From: Shewanella sp. MBTL60-112-B2
Lineage (GTDB): Bacteria > Pseudomonadota > Gammaproteobacteria > Enterobacterales > Shewanellaceae
NCBI RefSeq assembly: GCF_019655055.1
Contig: NZ_BPFA01000022.1
Location: 18,237-82,236, forward strand
Length of the DNA stretch: 64,000 nucleotides
Direction: 5' to 3'
The notes below the pieces were generated by a model. That model was not told the origin of the DNA and did no database searches. It saw only the letters and a program-made list of their open reading frames with translations. This document shows positions 1-9,656 of the stretch, one piece after another. Position 1 is the stretch's first letter. The number at the start of each line of letters is the position of its first letter. The translations under genes were made by a program, and so were the position numbers.

Positions 1-1257
1 CGCCATTAAGATCAGCATACAAACAACAAAGACTAAAGCATAAGCCGAGAAGAATCCCCACACTGCATCGATGACCCTATCTGGCAACGCGTTACCGCTG
101 ATCCGAATAGAGAACATACCACGGGGGTGAACTAATCGCTTAAGTTCCCGTGAACCTTGTAGCAATAGTAGAATGACTCGAATGACTTTAATACCACCCG
201 CCGTAGAGCCACCGCTACCACCAATGAAACTAGAAAAGATTAGCAAGATAGGTAAGAACAACGGCCAAGCATGAAAGCTCTCTGTACCAAAACCTGCGGT
301 AGTTGAAATTGATACCGCCTGAAACAGAGCGTAATCGAAGGTTTCCTCGGCCGAGTCATAAATACCAGAGCCGTATAGGGTGACAAAACAGATAGCGGTT
401 AACACCAACTGAATGGCGATCAGCACCTTAAATTCTGCGTCCCTAAAGTAAACTCTAAGGTTAATGCCGCGGCGAGAAAATGCCGCAAAGTGCAGGCTAA
501 AATTGAGCGCGGCAATCAATAGGAACACCACGCAGATCATATTGATTGTAGGACTGTCGAAGTAGCCCATGCTCGCGTCGTGGGTAGAGAAGCCACCAAT
601 AGCAATGGTCGAGAACGAGTGACAGATAGCATCGAATGCATCCATTCCCGCCAGCCAATAAGCAAGGGCACAAGCAACAGTTAATGCTAAGTAGATATAC
701 CACAGCGCCTTGGCGGTCTCGGCAATTCTAGGGGTCATCTTACTGTCTTTAACCGGCCCGGGCATTTCGGCGCGATATAGCTGCATTCCTCCAACGCCAA
801 GTACAGGCAAAATAGCAACCGCAAGAACAATAATTCCCATGCCTCCGAGCCACTGCAGTAAATGCCGATAAAATAGAATCGCCTTGGGCAGACTATCTAG
901 CCCCACGATCACCGTGGCCCCCGTGGTAGTTAGGGCTGAGAAGGACTCAAAGAAACTGTCAGTTAAACTAAGCGATGGTTGACCAGAAAAAATAAAGGGG
1001 ACTGCACCGATGGAGCCTAGTACCACCCAGAACATCACCACTAAGAGGAAGCCCTCTCGAGTACGCAAGTCCTTTCGGTGTGCGCGGTTAGGATACCAAA
1101 GTCCAAAACCCAAGATCAGGCACAACACAAATGCCTGAATAAAGGCCATGCCGCCGCCATCTTTATAGATAACAGCAACAAGAGCTGGAGGAAGTAAAGA
1201 TAAAGAAAACAGCCCCATTAATAAGCCTGTAATTCTTATAATTGTTCGATATTGCAT
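1..1257 (-). CDS. trkH: Trk potassium uptake system membrane subunit TrkH (partial, C-terminus outside window)
   Basis: Integral membrane, ion-conducting subunit of the Trk K+ uptake system, which works with the NAD-binding peripheral protein TrkA in the inner membrane. Reading the minus strand from the ATG at 1257 gives an open frame running off the window edge (419 codons, against about 480 in the family). The N-terminus starts MQYRTIIRITGLLMG. The pore-loop selectivity signatures of the TrkH/KtrB superfamily are visible (TTTGATV near residue 110, STIAIGGFSTHD near 220, STTAGFGTE near 315, GGSGGSTAGGIKV near 345). Hydrophobic helices separate them. It is downstream of pepQ and yigZ on the same strand, the same order as in E. 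coli, but a 265-bp repeat element lies between yigZ and trkH, so co-transcription is uncertain. Only the last 60 or so residues are missing. Confidence 0.95.
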   Translation of the reverse strand, partial: MQYRTIIRITGLLMGLFSLSLLPPALVAVIYKDGGGMAFIQAFVLCLILGFGLWYPNRAHRKDLRTREGFLLVVMFWVVLGSIGAVPFIFSGQPSLSLTDSFFESFSALTTTGATVIVGLDSLPKAILFYRHLLQWLGGMGIIVLAVAILPVLGVGGMQLYRAEMPGPVKDSKMTPRIAETAKALWYIYLALTVACALAYWLAGMDAFDAICHSFSTIAIGGFSTHDASMGYFDSPTINMICVVFLLIAALNFSLHFAAFSRRGINLRVYFRDAEFKVLIAIQLVLTAICFVTLYGSGIYDSAEETFDYALFQAVSISTTAGFGTESFHAWPLFLPILLIFSSFIGGSGGSTAGGIKVIRVILLLLQGSRELKRLVHPRGMFSIRISGNALPDRVIDAVWGFFSAYALVFVVCMLILMA

Positions 1258-1397
1258 TGATTCCCATCACTAGCGCTTATGCTATAGCGCATTCTCGCAC
1301 ACTTAATAATGAATGTTCATAACCGATTATCAAGCTTGAAAAAACTTGTTAATCAATAAAATTTGTCATCGTTTTACAACTAACCAATATGGCGCTT

Positions 1398-1662
1398 ATA
1401 CCAATCAGTATAAAGATTTGGTCGCTCAGCGAGAGTTTAGCGGCACTGAGACAAGGCAACGAGTGAAGAGCATAGTTGTTCTACGGTTAAGCTCGTTAAC
1501 ACAGTATCAGAGCCGCTAAAACTCGCCATTCTGGAGCGTTTTTGGCTGCCAACTTCTTCGTTGAACAACTTCACAAGGGAGCAACCATTCTTTCAGTTAT
1601 TCGCCTTGAATTAGTTTGCCAAAAACGCTCTGAGTAGATCAATTTCTTATACTGATTGGTAT
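1398..1662. repeat. MITE-like fold-back element with 16-bp terminal inverted repeats
   Basis: The ends are a perfect 16-bp inverted repeat: ATACCAATCAGTATAA at 1398-1413 and its reverse complement at 1647-1662. Two further inverted pairs lie inside: 1433-1444 with 1512-1524 (core GAGTTTAGCGGC, one-base bulge) and 1534-1546 with 1618-1630 (core GAGCGTTTTTGGC, perfect). No open frame encodes a transposase. The right end touches the last base of the yigZ stop codon. This has the architecture of a non-autonomous miniature element. I believe similar ACCAATCAGTATAA-ended repeats are scattered through Shewanella and related marine genomes, but that is recollection, not something shown here. Confidence 0.7.
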
Positions 1663-2276
1663 TACCCTTCAAACTCTGCTTTTAACTGCCCTTTACTCAG
1701 AGTCGCTAAATCAAGATTGAGCTGCTGTTTAGCTGCCTTTGGGATGGCAAACTTAATAATTATCTTGTCGCTAAATTGCTTATCTTCAATCAACACATCA
1801 AATTGAGCAAATAGATGCTCAACATCTTTTAAGTGATGATATTCACACACCAATTCTCCAGGATAGCGGATTTGCTTCAGCTGGGTTTGGAGCTGTGGAA
1901 TAGCCTGTTTAATACCAGAACTATAAGCTCGAACTAGGCCACCCACACCCAGTTTAGTTCCACCAAAGTAGCGAATAACAATCGCACCCATTTCGCCTAT
2001 GTTAGCCCCCAGCAAAGCAGCCAACATAGGCCGACCAGCACTACCTGAAGGTTCACCATCATCACTTGAGCCCATATTGATACTGTCATTTGGGGCGCCG
2101 CCGACAAATGCGTAGCAATAATGGTTAGCTCCTGGGTACTCAATCTTTAGGTCAGTAAGTACACACTTAAGCTCTTCAGCTGACTGACAGTGAAATAGAA
2201 AAGAGATAAAGCGACTATGCTTTATCTCTTCTTCTATCAATAATTCAGCTGCAGGTATGAGATAACTCTCACTCAA
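1662..2276 (-). CDS. yigZ: YigZ/IMPACT family protein
   Basis: Member of the YigZ/IMPACT (UPF0029) family, whose eukaryotic relatives regulate the Gcn2 kinase. The bacterial role is poorly defined. The 204-residue length equals that of E. coli YigZ. The N-terminal IMPACT domain (residues about 15-125) carries the hallmark segment SDDGEPSGSAGRPML at about 70-84, followed by VIRYFGGTKLGVGGLVRAYS. The C-terminal part is a small DUF1949-like domain. It lies 18 bp downstream of pepQ on the same strand and is probably translated from the same message. Its stop codon overlaps the end of a repeat element by one base, yet the protein length is normal, so the insertion did not truncate it. Assignment is firm at family level, biochemical role unknown. 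Confidence 0.93.
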   Translation of the reverse strand: MSESYLIPAAELLIEEEIKHSRFISFLFHCQSAEELKCVLTDLKIEYPGANHYCYAFVGGAPNDSINMGSSDDGEPSGSAGRPMLAALLGANIGEMGAIVIRYFGGTKLGVGGLVRAYSSGIKQAIPQLQTQLKQIRYPGELVCEYHHLKDVEHLFAQFDVLIEDKQFSDKIIIKFAIPKAAKQQLNLDLATLSKGQLKAEFEG

Positions 2277-2294
2277 AACGCTTCTCTCATTAGA

Positions 2295-3617
2295 TTAACG
2301 ATTCAGACCCAAATTACGGGTCATATTTTCGATACGATCGCCATGAACAATCACATTATCTTCGATGCGAATGCCACCAAATGGCCTTAAGACATCAACC
2401 GTATTCCAATTGATTTGTGACTGCCGCTGATCTTGCTTTAATTCAGCCAGTAGCGAATCAATAATATAAACGCCAGGCTCTATCGTCAGTACTTGGTTGA
2501 TATCAAGCTCTCGAGTACAACGTAGGAATGGATGAGCCTCTGGCGCAGCAACATGAGTGCCCTTTTCATCACCAAGGAAGCCTCCCATATCATGCACTTG
2601 TATGCCTAACATATGGCCTAGACCATGAGGGAAAAATACTCGAGTAATACCCTGTTCGACTAGGCCCTGAACATCGCCGCTGACAATATCAAAATCCAGC
2701 AAGATCTGCGCTAGCTTATAATGAGTTTGTATGTGTAATTCAGCATAGCTCACACCCGGCTTCATCATATTAATGATCTGAAGCTGCATATTATCAATTG
2801 CGGTGATCAAATCATCAAAGATGTTCTTCTCGAATGAATAGCTACGGGTAATATCAGAGGCATAGCCATTAAAGTTAGCGCCCGCGTCAATTAAGAATGA
2901 GCGGCGCTGTGCCGGGCTCGCATGTTCAAGTGCGGTGTAATGTAAAATGGCGGCGTTTTCATTAATCGCAACTATGCTGCTATAGGGAACTTGGTTTTCC
3001 CCCTGCGAGATTGCCGACAGATACACCTGTAGGATCTCAAATTCACTAGCACCATTATAAAAAGCCGTTTTAGCCGCTTGATGTCCGGTCACCGCTATTT
3101 CGTTAGCTTTACGCATACAGGCTAACTCATAATCAGTTTTCGTCGCGCGGTGATAGTTGAGGTAACTCAATACTGAATCTGGATTACGTCTATTAAAACC
3201 CAGCACATCGGCGACATCTAAATGCTCACCAATATAAGCCCAACTATCGATATCTGTAGGGAGATACTCGGCCACTTTGTCGGCTTTAGTTAGAAACTTA
3301 ATGTCTACATGCTCGGCCCAAAAGTCACTCGGCTCATCGGCAACCTTATGCCAAAAATCCACCGGGCGATAAAAAATCAATAGAGGCTTATCGCTGCCGT
3401 TTACCACCAACCACGAATTAGGATTATCGGTGACCGGTAACCAGGCTTTAAAGTGCGGGTTTACCTTAAATGGGTAATCCATATCATCTAAAAACTGTCT
3501 ATGTGGCTGGCCTGAATGTATGACGAGTCCCGATAAGTTTTCACGAGAAATTATTTCGCTTACACGCTGATTGAGTACTTGAATATGGTCATGATAGAGG
3601 CGAGCTAACTGTTCCAT
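2295..3617 (-). CDS. pepQ: Xaa-Pro dipeptidase (prolidase) PepQ
   Basis: Cytoplasmic metallopeptidase of family M24 that splits dipeptides with C-terminal proline. The pita-bread fold residues are recognisable: the dinuclear-metal ligands in the segments [17 protein letters not shown] and [16 protein letters not shown], and the glutamates in LTIEPGVY and [11 protein letters not shown] start at the ATG at 3617 ([11 protein letters not shown]), which matches the E. coli PepQ N-terminus and gives 440 residues (E. coli 443). The open frame extends 14 codons upstream to a GTG, but that extension is not family-like. It is divergent from fadB and is followed by yigZ at 18 bp, as in enterobacteria. 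Confidence 0.95.
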   Translation of the reverse strand: MEQLARLYHDHIQVLNQRVSEIISRENLSGLVIHSGQPHRQFLDDMDYPFKVNPHFKAWLPVTDNPNSWLVVNGSDKPLLIFYRPVDFWHKVADEPSDFWAEHVDIKFLTKADKVAEYLPTDIDSWAYIGEHLDVADVLGFNRRNPDSVLSYLNYHRATKTDYELACMRKANEIAVTGHQAAKTAFYNGASEFEILQVYLSAISQGENQVPYSSIVAINENAAILHYTALEHASPAQRRSFLIDAGANFNGYASDITRSYSFEKNIFDDLITAIDNMQLQIINMMKPGVSYAELHIQTHYKLAQILLDFDIVSGDVQGLVEQGITRVFFPHGLGHMLGIQVHDMGGFLGDEKGTHVAAPEAHPFLRCTRELDINQVLTIEPGVYIIDSLLAELKQDQRQSQINWNTVDVLRPFGGIRIEDNVIVHGDRIENMTRNLGLNR

Positions 3618-3806
3618 GAGGGTTACCCTATTGTTATTATTTAGCCAAATTTTCGACACGGGCTCAGTCTATCACATCGCTAAATAATTTTTTCTTCAAA
3701 GCTATTCTTGGCTAAGCTATCTGCTGTAAACTCAAATTAAACCATTGCAACAATACCAACTAAGGCACTGATCTTTAAGCTTCATTATTTTACAAACCAA
3801 AGAAAC

Positions 3807-3820
3807 TAAACGACCGTTTA
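3807..3820. promoter_or_regulatory. Candidate PsrA operator upstream of fadB
   Basis: The sequence TAAACGACCGTTTA has perfect six-base arms around two central bases and fits the AAAC-N4-GTTT pattern known for PsrA, a TetR-type fatty-acid regulator in Pseudomonas and Shewanella. It lies about 150 bp before the fadB start. The match is by motif only. Confidence 0.45.
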
Positions 3821-3865
3821 AATTGGGTGTTGTAATTTATTGTGATTCATCGCACACTGAGCGGT

Positions 3866-3882
3866 AACTGGTCAAATGATGG
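3866..3882 (+). promoter_or_regulatory. Candidate FadR-like site upstream of fadB
   Basis: AACTGGTCAAATGATGG has a perfect left half (AACTGGTC) of the FadR operator AACTGGTCNGACCAGTT, but a poor right half. It is about 90 bp before the fadB start, a plausible operator position. Weak evidence. Confidence 0.3.
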
Positions 3883-3971
3883 CCTAGGCTGCTGTGACAA
3901 AGAAAGTTACATTCGGATAATAAAATCATTAACGATCTGGATAGTGAACTTAAGCTATAAGGAAGCAAGCA

Positions 3972-6125
3972 ATGATCTACCAAAGCCCTACAATTGAGGT
4001 TGAGTTACTCGAAGATAATATCGCTCACCTGTGCTTTAAATCACAAGGTTCGGTGAACAAGTTAGACAGAGCAACCATCGATTCGTTAAATGCTGCACTC
4101 GACAGCATCAAGCAAGATTCTAGCATCAAAGGACTTATGCTGAGTTCAGCCAAAGATGCCTTTATCGTTGGTGCAGACATCACAGAGTTTCTAGGACTTT
4201 TCACTGAAGAAGACAAGGTACTGCATTCTTGGCTTGAACAAGCTAACGATGTATTCAACAAGCTTGAAGACTTACCTTTCCCAACGATTTCAGCAATTAA
4301 TGGCTTTGCGTTAGGCGGCGGTTGCGAAACAATCTTAGCTACAGACTTCCGTATCGCTGACACCACAGCTCGTATCGGCCTACCAGAAACCAAATTAGGT
4401 ATCATCCCAGGTTTTGGTGGCACAGTACGTTTACCCCGTGTGATTGGTGCCGACAACGCACTTGAATGGATCACCTCAGGTAAAGATCAACGCCCAGAAG
4501 CAGCACTAAAAGTTGGCGCTATTGACGCCGTTGTTGCTCCTGAGCAATTAAAACCCGCTGCGTTAAAAATGCTTAAAGATGCCCTGGCTGAGAAGCTAGA
4601 CTGGCAATCTCGCCGCGCTAAGAAACAAGCGCCGCTAACTCTACCTAAGCTTGAAGCCATGATGTCTTTTGCGACAGCTAAAGGCATGGTATTTAAAATT
4701 GCTGGTAAACATTACCCAGCGCCAATGGCAGTCATTAGTGTTGTCGAGCAAGCAGCAAAATGTAGCCGCGCTGAAGCCTTACAAATCGAGCACCAAGCGT
4801 TTGTAAAACTGGCTAAAACCGAAGTTGCACAAGCACTAATTGGTATCTTCTTAAACGACCAACTGGTTAAAGGTAAGGCCAAGAAGGCTGGCAAACTGGC
4901 TAAGAAAGTCGACTCAGCTGCTGTACTTGGTGCAGGCATCATGGGTGGCGGTATCGCTTACCAAAGTGCCAGCAAAGGCACACCTATCGTAATGAAGGAT
5001 ATTGCCCAACCGGCACTAGATTTAGGCTTAGGTGAAGCGGCAAAGCTGCTTACGGCACAAGTAAAGCGCGGTCGTTCTACTCCAGCGAAAATGGCTGCAG
5101 TACTGAATAACATCACCCCAGCACTCGACTATGCACCAGTAAAAGATGCTGACGTCATTGTTGAGGCGGTAGTTGAGCATCCAAAAGTTAAATCTATGGT
5201 ACTGGCTGAAGTTGAGCAGCATGTTAGTGAAGATGCCATTATCACCTCTAACACCTCAACGATTTCAATCAATCTATTAGCTAAGAGCCTTAAAAAGCCT
5301 GAACGCTTCTGTGGTATGCACTTCTTCAATCCGGTGCACAAAATGCCATTGGTCGAAGTCATTCGTGGCGAAAACAGCTCTGACGAAACCGTCGCTTCAG
5401 TTGTGGCGTATGCCAGCAAGATGGGCAAAACACCTATCGTAGTAAATGACTGCCCTGGGTTCTTTGTAAACCGCGTACTCTTCCCTTATTTTGCAGGCTT
5501 TAGTGGCCTACTTGCTGATGGCGCTGATTTTGCGGCTATCGATAAAGTGATGGAAAAGCAGTTTGGTTGGCCAATGGGCCCTGCTTACTTACTTGACGTT
5601 GTTGGTCTAGATACGGGTCATCACGCACAAGCTGTAATGGCTGAAGGTTTCCCTGACCGTATGGGTAAATCAGGTAAAGATGCCATTGATGTAATGTTTG
5701 AAGCTGAACGCTTTGGCCAGAAGAACAGTAGAGGTTTCTACCAATACTCAGTTGACCGTCGTGGCAAGCCAAAGAAAGATTTAGACCCAACCAGCTATGA
5801 ATTGCTGCAAGCTGAGTTTGGTGAGCAAAAAGCATTTGAGTCAGACGAGATCATTGCTCGCACTATGATCCCAATGATTATCGAGACAGTGCGTTGTCTT
5901 GAAGAAGGAATTATCGCTTCGCCTGCTGAAGCGGATATGGGCCTAGTTTACGGTCTTGGTTTCCCACCATTTAGAGGCGGTGTATTCCGTTACCTAGATA
6001 CTATGGGTGTGGCTAACTTTGTGGCACTTGCCGACAAATATGCACACCTTGGTGGTCTATACCAAGTAACTGACACTATGCGCGAACTTGCCGCCAACAA
6101 TGGCAGCTACTACCAGCAGGCTTAA
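3972..6125 (+). CDS. fadB: Fatty acid oxidation complex alpha subunit FadB
   Basis: Multifunctional beta-oxidation enzyme: enoyl-CoA hydratase, 3-hydroxyacyl-CoA dehydrogenase, and the isomerase/epimerase activities, acting in the cytoplasm in an alpha2-beta2 complex with FadA. The N-terminal crotonase domain spans roughly residues 1-190, with the oxyanion-hole segment IVGADITEF and catalytic glutamates in ALGGGCE (E119) and GLPETKLG (E139). The dehydrogenase domain begins near 315 with the NAD-binding GAGIMGGG loop (about 321). The [14 protein letters not shown] and NRVLFPYF segments follow. Length 717 (E. coli 729). It is 18 bp upstream of fadA, forming the standard fadBA operon. The start is supported by AAGGA spaced 8 bases before the ATG. 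Confidence 0.97.
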   Translation: MIYQSPTIEVELLEDNIAHLCFKSQGSVNKLDRATIDSLNAALDSIKQDSSIKGLMLSSAKDAFIVGADITEFLGLFTEEDKVLHSWLEQANDVFNKLEDLPFPTISAINGFALGGGCETILATDFRIADTTARIGLPETKLGIIPGFGGTVRLPRVIGADNALEWITSGKDQRPEAALKVGAIDAVVAPEQLKPAALKMLKDALAEKLDWQSRRAKKQAPLTLPKLEAMMSFATAKGMVFKIAGKHYPAPMAVISVVEQAAKCSRAEALQIEHQAFVKLAKTEVAQALIGIFLNDQLVKGKAKKAGKLAKKVDSAAVLGAGIMGGGIAYQSASKGTPIVMKDIAQPALDLGLGEAAKLLTAQVKRGRSTPAKMAAVLNNITPALDYAPVKDADVIVEAVVEHPKVKSMVLAEVEQHVSEDAIITSNTSTISINLLAKSLKKPERFCGMHFFNPVHKMPLVEVIRGENSSDETVASVVAYASKMGKTPIVVNDCPGFFVNRVLFPYFAGFSGLLADGADFAAIDKVMEKQFGWPMGPAYLLDVVGLDTGHHAQAVMAEGFPDRMGKSGKDAIDVMFEAERFGQKNSRGFYQYSVDRRGKPKKDLDPTSYELLQAEFGEQKAFESDEIIARTMIPMIIETVRCLEEGIIASPAEADMGLVYGLGFPPFRGGVFRYLDTMGVANFVALADKYAHLGGLYQVTDTMRELAANNGSYYQQA

Positions 6126-6140
6126 GCAGGAAGGATTTGA

Positions 6141-7307
<1,167 letters not shown>

Positions 7308-7327
7308 AGGCTTCAGCTCGAATAGAT

Positions 7328-7355
7328 AAAAAGCCAGCGTAAGCTGGCTTTTTTT
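7328..7355 (+). terminator. Rho-independent terminator of fadBA
   Basis: Stem AAGCCAGC (7331-7338) pairs with GCTGGCTT (7343-7350) across a GTAA loop and is followed by a T run. It lies 20 bp after the fadA stop. Confidence 0.9.
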
Positions 7356-7478
7356 GGTTTCGATTCAAGCCGTTTACCTCAAACGAGAAATCATAAGTCA
7401 CTCAAAGTCCAAACCAGCTAGCCTATTTCCAACAACTGCATTAACCTGAAGTCACCAGTAAATCCCTTAGGGGCCGTG

Positions 7479-7940
7479 ATGAAATTTGTTTTACTTGCCG
7501 ACAATGACTCTTTCATACCCCAAATAGCAAAGTGGTATAGCGATGAGTGGGGCTATATTGGTGAAGGTAGAAGTACTGAACAGTTGGAGCTGAAGCTCCG
7601 CGACTACCTTAATCACGACAGCCAGCCCTTGATAATCTTAGCTCTTGATAACAATAAACTGATGGCCGCAGCTCAACTTCGTTTCCATGAGATGGATATC
7701 TATCCCGAGCGCGAGCATTGGCTCGGTGGTGTTTACGTTGCATCTGAGCATAGAGGAAAAGGCATAGCCCACGCATTAGTGAGTGCGATTATAGATAAGG
7801 CTAAGGAACTCGAGATTAACTGCATCAGCTTGCAGACCGAAGATTTTACTGGTGGTCTGTATACTAGTCTCGGCTGGCAACCTGTAGAACAGGTCACTTA
7901 TCACGGTATTAAAGTGCAAGTTATGGAAAAATTACTTTAA
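7479..7940 (+). CDS. GNAT family N-acetyltransferase
   Basis: Small acetyltransferase of the GNAT fold (153 residues), substrate unknown. The acetyl-CoA binding motif A is clear: GVYVASEHRGKGIAHALV around residues 85-105, with the R/Q-x-x-G-x-G/A pyrophosphate loop as EHRGKGIA. Motif B-like residues follow in SLQTEDFTGGLYTSLGW. A GTG at 7476 directly precedes the ATG at 7479. I choose the ATG, with TAGGGG upstream as a modest ribosome-binding site. It has its own transcription unit after the fadA terminator, and ybaK follows 41 bp downstream. Confidence 0.85.
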   Translation: MKFVLLADNDSFIPQIAKWYSDEWGYIGEGRSTEQLELKLRDYLNHDSQPLIILALDNNKLMAAAQLRFHEMDIYPEREHWLGGVYVASEHRGKGIAHALVSAIIDKAKELEINCISLQTEDFTGGLYTSLGWQPVEQVTYHGIKVQVMEKLL

Positions 7941-7981
7941 TTAGCACCAATAATGCCTGCACTACATATATAGGTAACACA

Positions 7982-8452
7982 ATGACTCCCGCTATCGACC
8001 TGCTCGTTAAACACAAGATTGCCCATCAAGTTCATGAATATCAGCATGACCCGTCTTGCCAAGCTTATGGCTTAGAAGCCGCTGAGAAAATTGGGGTGGC
8101 ACCTGAGCTGGTATTCAAAACTCTAGTGGTAAAGTTGGACGGTAAGCAGCTTGCGGTAGCCATTATTCCTGTAGCCGAAAAGCTCAGCATGAAGTTAATA
8201 GCAAAAGCAGTCAAAGCCAAAAAGGCTGTGATGGCCGAAGCAATGGAAGTTCAGCGGAGCTCTGGTTATGTGCTTGGTGGTGTCAGTCCATTAGGACAAA
8301 AAAGACAATTGCCAACTGTAATAGATCAATCAGCTGCGACTCTTGCAAAAATGTTCGTCAGTGGTGGACGCCGCGGGCTGGATATAGAACTTGCTCCAGA
8401 CGATATCAAAGCATTACTTCAAGCCCAGTTTTACCCTATCACAGCAGAATAA
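7982..8452 (+). CDS. ybaK: Cys-tRNA(Pro)/Cys-tRNA(Cys) deacylase YbaK/EbsC
   Basis: Member of the YbaK/ProX editing family, which hydrolyses Cys mischarged on tRNA(Pro). It is a free-standing cytoplasmic protein of 156 residues (E. coli YbaK 159). The segments VFKTLVVKLDGK, with the catalytic lysine of the family near residue 46, and SGYVLGGVSPLGQKRQLPTVID are diagnostic. The start has TAGG nine bases upstream. A perfect parS palindrome begins 18 bp after its stop and might also help end its transcript, though no T run follows. Confidence 0.92.
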   Translation: MTPAIDLLVKHKIAHQVHEYQHDPSCQAYGLEAAEKIGVAPELVFKTLVVKLDGKQLAVAIIPVAEKLSMKLIAKAVKAKKAVMAEAMEVQRSSGYVLGGVSPLGQKRQLPTVIDQSAATLAKMFVSGGRRGLDIELAPDDIKALLQAQFYPITAE

Positions 8453-8463
8453 TTCTCTAATAG

Positions 8464-8493
8464 TTTGCAGTGTTCCACGTGGAACACTGCAAA
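8464..8493. repeat. parS: parS site 1 inside a 30-bp perfect palindrome
   Basis: TGTTCCACGTGGAACA at 8471-8486 matches the ParB-binding parS consensus used by Pseudomonas-type chromosomal ParABS systems. The palindrome is extended on both sides (TTTGCAG before, CTGCAAA after) to 30 bp. It is intergenic, between ybaK and tusA, about 25 kb left of oriC. parA and parB are in the same window. Confidence 0.85.
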
Positions 8494-8596
8494 TTACCAA
8501 ATGACCCCAGCTCACAAATTAAAGCGACAAGCTTGGATAAACCTAAGGCCTGGAGTAATATTAGCCACTTCTGTTTAATCGTTCGGCTGAGGAAAT

Positions 8597-8842
8597 ATGA
8601 ACGACCTATTTAACGCTGCTCAACACCAACTCGACGCTTTAGGCTTAAGATGCCCAGAGCCGGTTATGATGGTACGCAAATCAGTAAGACGCATGAACGA
8701 CGGCGAAACTTTACTTATCATTGCTGATGATCCAGCAACAACACGTGACATTCCAAGCTTTTGTGAATTCATGGATCATACCCTGATAGCCAGCCAAACA
8801 GAATCTACACCTTATCAATACTTGATAAAGAAAGGTCTATAG
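8597..8842 (+). CDS. tusA: Sulfur carrier protein TusA
   Basis: Small cytoplasmic sulfur-transfer protein (81 residues). It passes persulfide sulfur from IscS toward 2-thiouridine synthesis on tRNA and other thiolation routes. The family signature LGLRCPEPV is present, with the sulfur-accepting cysteine at residue 19 in the CPxP motif. Length equals E. coli TusA. The ribosome-binding site AGGAAA precedes the ATG. The MOSC-domain gene follows 38 bp downstream and may be co-transcribed, which is of note since MOSC proteins also handle sulfur or molybdenum-cofactor chemistry. Confidence 0.93.
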
Positions 8843-8880
8843 TCACTACTATCTCACCGAAATAGATAAAAGGAATTATC

Positions 8881-9318
8881 ATGGCTTCATTAATTGGTAT
8901 TGCATTTAAAACTGAAAAGCGCGGCCATATGCACACGGTTGAGCAAGCTCAAGTGACTCGAGCCAGAGGTGTTGAAAACGACATCTTTGGTCGTCCGGGT
9001 AAGCGTCAAGTTACCGTAATGTCTATCCAGCAATGGCAAATAGCTTGTAATGGAGTCGGTAAAACCTTGCCATGGTTTACTCGTAGAGCCAACTTATTAA
9101 TTGATGGGCTCTGTTTCAGCGCCAGTGATGTAGGTAAGCAACTAGTCATTGGTGAGCTATTACTTGAGATAACCGGTGAAACTGATCCATGTAAAAAAAT
9201 GGAACAAGCTTACCCGGGGTTAGAGGCGGCTTTATTACCTGACTGGCGCGGCGGTGTAACTTGCCGAGTACTCAACGACGCCAATATCCAGATTAACGCC
9301 CCAGTCAATTTGGCTTAA
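8881..9318 (+). CDS. MOSC domain-containing protein
   Basis: A 145-residue protein consisting of a single MOSC (molybdenum cofactor sulfurase C-terminal) domain. Indicators are VTRARGVENDIFGRPGKRQVTVMS in the first half, RRANLLIDGLCF in the middle, ITGETDPCKKME with the conserved cysteine near residue 105, and GGVTCRVL near the end. Stand-alone MOSC proteins are thought to bind Moco or transfer sulfur. The substrate here is unknown. The start is supported by AAGGA. Pairing with tusA just upstream is suggestive of sulfur trafficking, an inference from context only. Confidence 0.85.
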   Translation: MASLIGIAFKTEKRGHMHTVEQAQVTRARGVENDIFGRPGKRQVTVMSIQQWQIACNGVGKTLPWFTRRANLLIDGLCFSASDVGKQLVIGELLLEITGETDPCKKMEQAYPGLEAALLPDWRGGVTCRVLNDANIQINAPVNLA

Positions 9319-9656
9319 GATTTACAGGCCATTTCAATCTATCAAGTATTCAGTCTTGTATCGCATTGATATAAGACTGATGCTCATATCAAAGCTTCAA
9401 CCTTTCTCATACAAAAAGATAGTCACACAACCAGCTAGCTTTCACCTAAGTTAATACATTAAAGCGCAACCAGTTCCCCCCTTCTCTCAGTCATATTAAC
9501 CTTAACTAATTGAAACAGAATTTTTGTTTTACTGTTAACTAAATTATGCGATAACTGTTGCACAAATTAATCTCCAATTAAGCGCTAGCGCCAACAATCT
9601 ATAACCAATAATAAAAACCACTCCTTTAAAACGATAACTACAATCATAGGATTAGC
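9319..9656. other. Non-coding gap before the amidohydrolase gene
   Basis: 338 bp, AT-rich, without a recognisable gene, strong hairpin or clear operator. It presumably holds the promoter of the downstream gene. No confident boxes were assigned. Confidence 0.4.

Larger units (their letters stand above)
3618..3971. promoter_or_regulatory. pepQ-fadB divergent intergenic region
   Basis: A 354-bp AT-rich gap between divergently read pepQ and fadB. It holds a palindrome of the PsrA type at 3807-3820 and a FadR-like half-site at 3866-3882 (listed separately). The fadB ribosome-binding site is AAGGA at 3959-3963. I could not assign -35/-10 boxes with confidence. Confidence 0.5.

Noticed and set aside
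3615..3659. N-terminal extension of PepQ from a GTG at 3659
   Set aside because: The extra residues are not homologous to PepQ and no ribosome-binding site precedes the GTG.
5028..5428. Antisense reading frames within fadB and similar ones inside other long genes
   Set aside because: They lie fully inside well-supported genes, have no family resemblance and reflect codon bias of the real frame.
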